From NCBI GenBank assembly GCA_013414705.1, contig CP058705.1:181578-191336 (forward strand): a stretch of 9,759 nt of DNA. The letters are read 5' to 3'. Positions 6,987-9,759 of this stretch are shown in pieces. The position numbers were made by a program, and so were the translations under genes. The DNA is from Defluviicoccus sp. Lineage in GTDB: Bacteria; Pseudomonadota; Alphaproteobacteria; Rhodospirillales; Defluviicoccaceae. Under the pieces are notes generated by a model. It worked only from the letters and a program-made list of their open reading frames with translations. It ran no database searches and was not told the DNA's origin. The stretch's first letter is position 1; each line of letters begins with the position of its first letter.

Positions 6987-7199
6987 ATGACGCTCGAAGA
7001 GATGATGGCGCAGCGCGAGGCGTTGCTGGCGGCCCGCTATCGTGGTGTGCGCACCGTCGAGTACGACGGCAAGCGCATCACCTATGCCACCGATGCCGAG
7101 ATGGCGGCGGCACTCGCCGATCTGGAAAAGCGCATCGCCGCCACAGAGATGGGCACGCCCCGCCGGCGTATGTTCACCACGGCGAACAAGGGCCTGTGA
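6987..7199 (+). CDS. gpW-like head-tail joining protein
   Basis: This encodes 70 residues from ATG 6987, three bases after the terminase stop, and its own stop overlaps the portal start (TGATG). Length and layout match lambda gpW (68 residues): an N-terminal helix MTLEEMMAQREALLAARYRG, a short beta hairpin VRTVEYDGKRITYAT, a second helix DAEMAAALADLEKRIAA, and a basic disordered tail. In lambda, gpW plugs the portal channel after packaging and forms the tail attachment surface. The position between GpA and portal is the same as in lambda (A-W-B). The gene is complete with no anomalies. The assignment is from size, fold pattern and synteny. Confidence 0.85.
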   Translation: MTLEEMMAQREALLAARYRGVRTVEYDGKRITYATDAEMAAALADLEKRIAATEMGTPRRRMFTTANKGL

Positions 7200-8656
7200 T
7201 GCCGGGGATGCTGACGCACTGGCGCCGTCGCATCGGCGCCTTTATCGGCGGCTTCGAGGCGGGGCTGGCGAACCGCCGGCTGAAGGGCTTCCAGCCGAGC
7301 CGGGCACACCTGAACACGCTGATTGCGGCCAGCGGCGCCGACATCACCGCGCGGGCGCGCTGGCTGATCCGCAACAACGGCTATGCCGCCAACGCCATCG
7401 ACAGCTGGGCCGGCAACGTTGTCGGTGCCGGGATCAAGCCGTCGTCGCTGATCGCCGATGCCGCCCTGAAGGCCGTGGTGCAGAAGCTGTGGCTGGAGTG
7501 GACCGACGAGGCGGACGCTGACGGCTTCACCGACTTCTACGGTCTGCAGCGCCGCGCCGCGCAGGTGTTCATCGCCGGCGAGGTGTTCTTCCGCTTCCGT
7601 CCGCGGCGGGCACAGGATGGTCTTGTCGTCCCGCTACAGCTGCAGATGCTGCCCGCGGAGATGCTGCCGCTGAACCGCAACGAGGTGCTGCCGGGCGGCA
7701 CCGTCATTCGCCAGGGCATCGAGTTCGACCGTATCGGCCGGCGCGTCGCGTATCACTTTCTGCGCCGCCATCCGGGCGACATGACCGATCCGGGTCTTGC
7801 GGGCGAGACGGTGCGCATTCCGGCCGCCGAGATCGTCCACGTGATCGATCCGGTCGACGCCGGCCAGCTGCGTGGCGTCTCGAAGTTCGCGTCCGCCATC
7901 GTCAAGCTGTTCCTGCTCGACCAGTACGACGACGCTGAGCTCGACCGCAAGAAGGTGGCGGCGATGCATGCGCTGTTCATCACCACCCCGGCGCCGGCCG
8001 AGCCGTTCGATGTTACCGAGAGCACGAACGAGAACGGCGAGCGGACGATGGATCTGCAGCCGGGCCAGATCGTCATGCTGGAGCCGGGTGAACAGGTGCA
8101 GACCTCCGATCCGGCCGACTCCGGTCAGACCTACGAGCCGTTCCAGTACCGGACCCTGCTGCAGGTCTCGGCCGCGCTCGGCATTCCCTACGCGTATCTG
8201 TCCAACGACATGATCAAGGCCAACTACTCGAACGCCCGCCTCGCCTTGCTGGAATTCCGCAGGCGGACCGAAGCGTATCAGCACGCGGTGATGGTCTGGC
8301 AGCTGTGCCGGCAGGTGTGGGCGCGGTGGATGGACTCGGCCGTGCTCGCCGGCGCGCTCGCCATCCCGGGCTACGAGGCGAACCGGCGCGGCGATCAAAG
8401 CTGTGCGTGGCTGCCGCCGAAGTGGGACTGGGTCGATCCGCTGAAGGACGCCAAGGCGGAGATCGAGCAGATCGCGGCCGGGCTGAAGAGCCGCACCCAG
8501 GCGCTGGCCGAGCGCGGCTACGACGCCGAGCAGGTGGACGCGGAGATTGCCGCCGACCAAGTGCGAGAGCGGGCGCTGGGACTGAGCTTTGGCGGTACCG
8601 GCGCGAACACCGAGGCAACGCCGGGCGACGCTACGGCAGCGGAGCAAACGGATTGA
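7199..8656 (+). CDS. Lambda-family phage portal protein (GpB type)
   Basis: This encodes 485 residues from ATG 7199, sharing one base with the gpW stop; a GTG one codon upstream is possible but less likely. The portal forms the dodecameric ring at one head vertex through which DNA enters. Typical features in order: SRAHLNTLIAASGADITARARWLIRNN near the N-terminus, GNVVGAGIKPS, VFIAGEVFFRFRPR, IVHVIDPVDAGQLRGVSKFASAI, YDDAELDRKKVAAMHALFIT, EPGEQVQTSDP, and IPYAYLSNDMIKANYSNARLALLEFRR. The C-terminus is acidic and low complexity (GANTEATPGDATAAEQTD). The frame is unbroken, in contrast to the terminase and protease on either side. The last 26 bases overlap the 3' end of the antisense PIN toxin gene, so the native portal tail may have been altered by that insertion. 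Confidence 0.95.
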   Translation: MPGMLTHWRRRIGAFIGGFEAGLANRRLKGFQPSRAHLNTLIAASGADITARARWLIRNNGYAANAIDSWAGNVVGAGIKPSSLIADAALKAVVQKLWLEWTDEADADGFTDFYGLQRRAAQVFIAGEVFFRFRPRRAQDGLVVPLQLQMLPAEMLPLNRNEVLPGGTVIRQGIEFDRIGRRVAYHFLRRHPGDMTDPGLAGETVRIPAAEIVHVIDPVDAGQLRGVSKFASAIVKLFLLDQYDDAELDRKKVAAMHALFITTPAPAEPFDVTESTNENGERTMDLQPGQIVMLEPGEQVQTSDPADSGQTYEPFQYRTLLQVSAALGIPYAYLSNDMIKANYSNARLALLEFRRRTEAYQHAVMVWQLCRQVWARWMDSAVLAGALAIPGYEANRRGDQSCAWLPPKWDWVDPLKDAKAEIEQIAAGLKSRTQALAERGYDAEQVDAEIAADQVRERALGLSFGGTGANTEATPGDATAAEQTD

Positions 8657-9042
8657 GGTGGACACGCCGCACGGGGCAAAATCCGTGACGTTGCGCGTGA
8701 CGACGGTCAGGCCGTGTTCGAGAGCGCTCGCCGCGATCATCAGGTCGGCGCTGGTGTTGCCGATCGCCGCGCTCAGCCCTCCCCAGCGCCGCGCCGCGTT
8801 CAGATCGAACGGCAGGATACGGTCTGCGTAGAGGGCGAGCACTCGATCGAGCCATGCCGCCAGCGCACGGGCAAAGGCCGCATCCTTCGCCAGCTGCAGA
8901 GCAATGCCCCGCTCGATCTCGCCGATGCTGATGACGCTGACGAACAGGTCAGTCGACCGCTGATGCTCAACCCAGGCCACGACACCGGATCGCGCTGCCG
9001 CTTTCGCAGCTCCGAGAGGATCATTGTATCGAGAAGATACAT
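8631..9042 (-). pseudogene. vapC: PIN-domain toxin (VapC/FitB type), two frameshifts
   Basis: VapC-type PIN toxins are Mg-dependent ribonucleases. ATG 9042 shares its A with the antitoxin stop (TGATG). The protein starts MYLLDTMILSELRKRQRDP with the first catalytic Asp. The frame then breaks at about 8985; one restored base gives GVVAWVEHQRSTDLFVSVISIGEIERGIAL, with the Glu motif, and continues through RILPFDLNAARRWG and SADLMIAASALEHGLTVVTRNVTDF, with the third and fourth acids. A second break near 8663-8666 separates this from the expected ending VHLNPFAP before TAG 8633-8631. Restored length is 137 residues, normal for the family. All catalytic acids are present, so only the indels inactivate it. 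The 3' end overlaps the portal gene by 26 bases, tail to tail. Confidence 0.9.
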
Positions 9043-9299
9043 CAGAACCCCGGATCGCGTGGCCGGATCGAGACGCTGGGAAAGGCCTCGTCGTCCTGGG
9101 GCATCGCCAGCAGCAGGTCGGCGAACGATGGCGCGCGCGCCTGGTCCAGATGGCGCAGCCGCTGATACTCGTCGACATCGACGACCACCACCGCCGGCCG
9201 GCCGTGCTTGGTCACCATCTGCGGCTCGCGCCGGGCAGCGTCGACGACCGCGCTGAAGTGGTTCTTGGCGTCCTGCAGTGACCAGCTCCGCTCCGACAT
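9042..9299 (-). CDS. Phd/YefM-family antitoxin
   Basis: This encodes 85 residues from ATG 9299; an ATG two codons earlier (9305) is also possible, but GGGA is better spaced from 9299. The text WSLQDAKNHFSAVVDAARREPQMVTKHGRPAVVVVDVDEYQRL is the standard Phd/YefM DNA-binding and dimerisation domain. A toxin-binding tail follows (ARAPSFADLLLAMPQDDEAF). It would bind and block the PIN toxin encoded immediately downstream, and repress its own promoter. Unlike the toxin the frame is intact. The pair lies antisense inside the phage head operon, so it is probably a mobile cassette or moron with its own promoter. Confidence 0.93.
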   Translation of the reverse strand: MSERSWSLQDAKNHFSAVVDAARREPQMVTKHGRPAVVVVDVDEYQRLRHLDQARAPSFADLLLAMPQDDEAFPSVSIRPRDPGF

Positions 9300-9332
9300 C
9301 GTCATCCCGATCTAGCCAGAAAATCTGTCCAG

Positions 9333-9361
9333 AGCATGCGCGACCCGTCCGATCCGGTCAA
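9333..9361 (-). promoter_or_regulatory. Candidate promoter for the toxin-antitoxin cassette
   Basis: On the minus strand TTGACC (9361-9356) is followed after 17 bases by CATGCT (9338-9333), about 34 bases upstream of the antitoxin start. The -35 box is good and the -10 box weak. The site overlaps the 5' end of the S49 gene on the other strand. Confidence 0.3.
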
Positions 9362-9759
9362 GACGTGGCGTCCGTCAGGCAGCCTTGCCCTTGCGCATAC
9401 GGGCCGGCTGATTGCCCGCCCATGGGCGATCGCGCCCATGCGTTTGGAAAGCCTGCTCGGCGGGATTGGCGCGCTCGGATCGAGGCGTCATCGCCCTCCT
9501 GGCTGCCGGAGCCGGTGGGCCGGTCGGGGTACACCATCACCGAGAACGGCATCGCCGTCGTACCGGTGCTCGGACCACTGGTGTCTCGCGGCGACTGGCT
9601 GACCGCGCTGTTCGGCGCCAGCGAATACGGTGTCGTCGCCGGGGCAGTGCGTGCCGCCGCCGACGACCCTGTCGTGCGCGGCATCGTCATCGAGATCGAC
9701 TCGCCCGGTGGCGAGGTGGGCGGCTTGTTCGATCTGGTCGACACGATCGGCTCCATCAA
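9336..9759 (+). pseudogene. Phage S49-family head protease/scaffold (SppA-like), frameshifted, 3' end outside the window
   Basis: This is the lambda gpC-type protease that processes head proteins. The N-terminal part (GRLIARPWAIAPMRLESLLGGIG) is read in the frame starting at ATG 9336, which otherwise ends at TGA 9600-9602. From about 9470 the protein text moves to another frame: ARIEASS...GYTITENGIAVVPVLGPLVSRGDWLTALFG, then VRGIVIEIDSPGGEVGGLFDLVDTI, which is the S49 oxyanion-region signature SPGGEV, to the window edge. One lost base in GGCGCGC (about 9468-9476) explains the break. The catalytic Ser/Lys lie beyond the window. The true start is uncertain: 9336 has no clear ribosome site, and the antisense cassette sits where portal and protease genes are usually joined. 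Confidence 0.85.

Noticed and set aside
7634..9178. Long minus-strand open frame (514 codons) under the portal gene
   Set aside because: It joins the middle of the PIN toxin to a shadow of the portal gene. The portal motifs are unambiguous on the plus strand, and toxin homology ends near 8666.
1..9759. CRISPR arrays, tRNA or rRNA genes, phage attachment sites
   Set aside because: No regularly spaced repeats, cloverleaf-like segments or att-type duplications other than the IS target duplication and the repeats listed were seen.

Overview
The window is GC-rich and densely coded, and it reads as part of a lambda-type prophage (DNA packaging and head genes). Gene content, the DUF3489/DUF7220/methylase neighbourhood and codon use suggest an alphaproteobacterial host. 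That host assignment is an inference from family resemblance, not a database result.

Layout. (1) Positions 1-1079, plus strand: the C-terminal part of a ParB-associated type DNA methyltransferase, translationally coupled (ATGA) to a small two-helix membrane protein. (2) Positions 1130-1917, minus strand: a DUF3489 gene broken by two compensating indels and a coupled 78-residue protein of unknown function, converging on region 1. (3) Positions 1918-2121: a divergent control region. (4) From 2122, plus strand, the phage head operon: terminase small subunit, terminase large subunit (GpA), gpW-like joining protein, lambda-family portal, and the start of an S49 head protease running off the right edge. 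Two insertions interrupt this operon. A 2312-bp IS21-family element (istA/istB, ends TGT...ACA, 5-bp target duplication GTCTA) splits the large terminase gene. A minus-strand Phd/YefM-PIN (VapBC-type) toxin-antitoxin cassette lies between portal and protease, antisense to the operon.

In an intact relative the operon would make the packaging motor (small subunit recognises DNA, large subunit cuts and pumps it), the joining protein, the portal ring and the scaffold/head protease. Here the large terminase is split by the IS and also carries three frameshifts, so the prophage as written cannot package DNA.

The most striking property is quality or decay. Nine separate single- or double-base frame breaks can be located in five genes (DUF3489, terminase, istA, PIN toxin, S49 protease). 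All nine are most simply read as losses of 1-2 bases, mostly in short G/C runs or GC repeats. Either the prophage is decaying by small deletions or the sequence contains systematic indel errors. I found no convincing new system; the most interesting points are the nested mobile elements, the deletion-only indel pattern, and an altered methylase catalytic motif.
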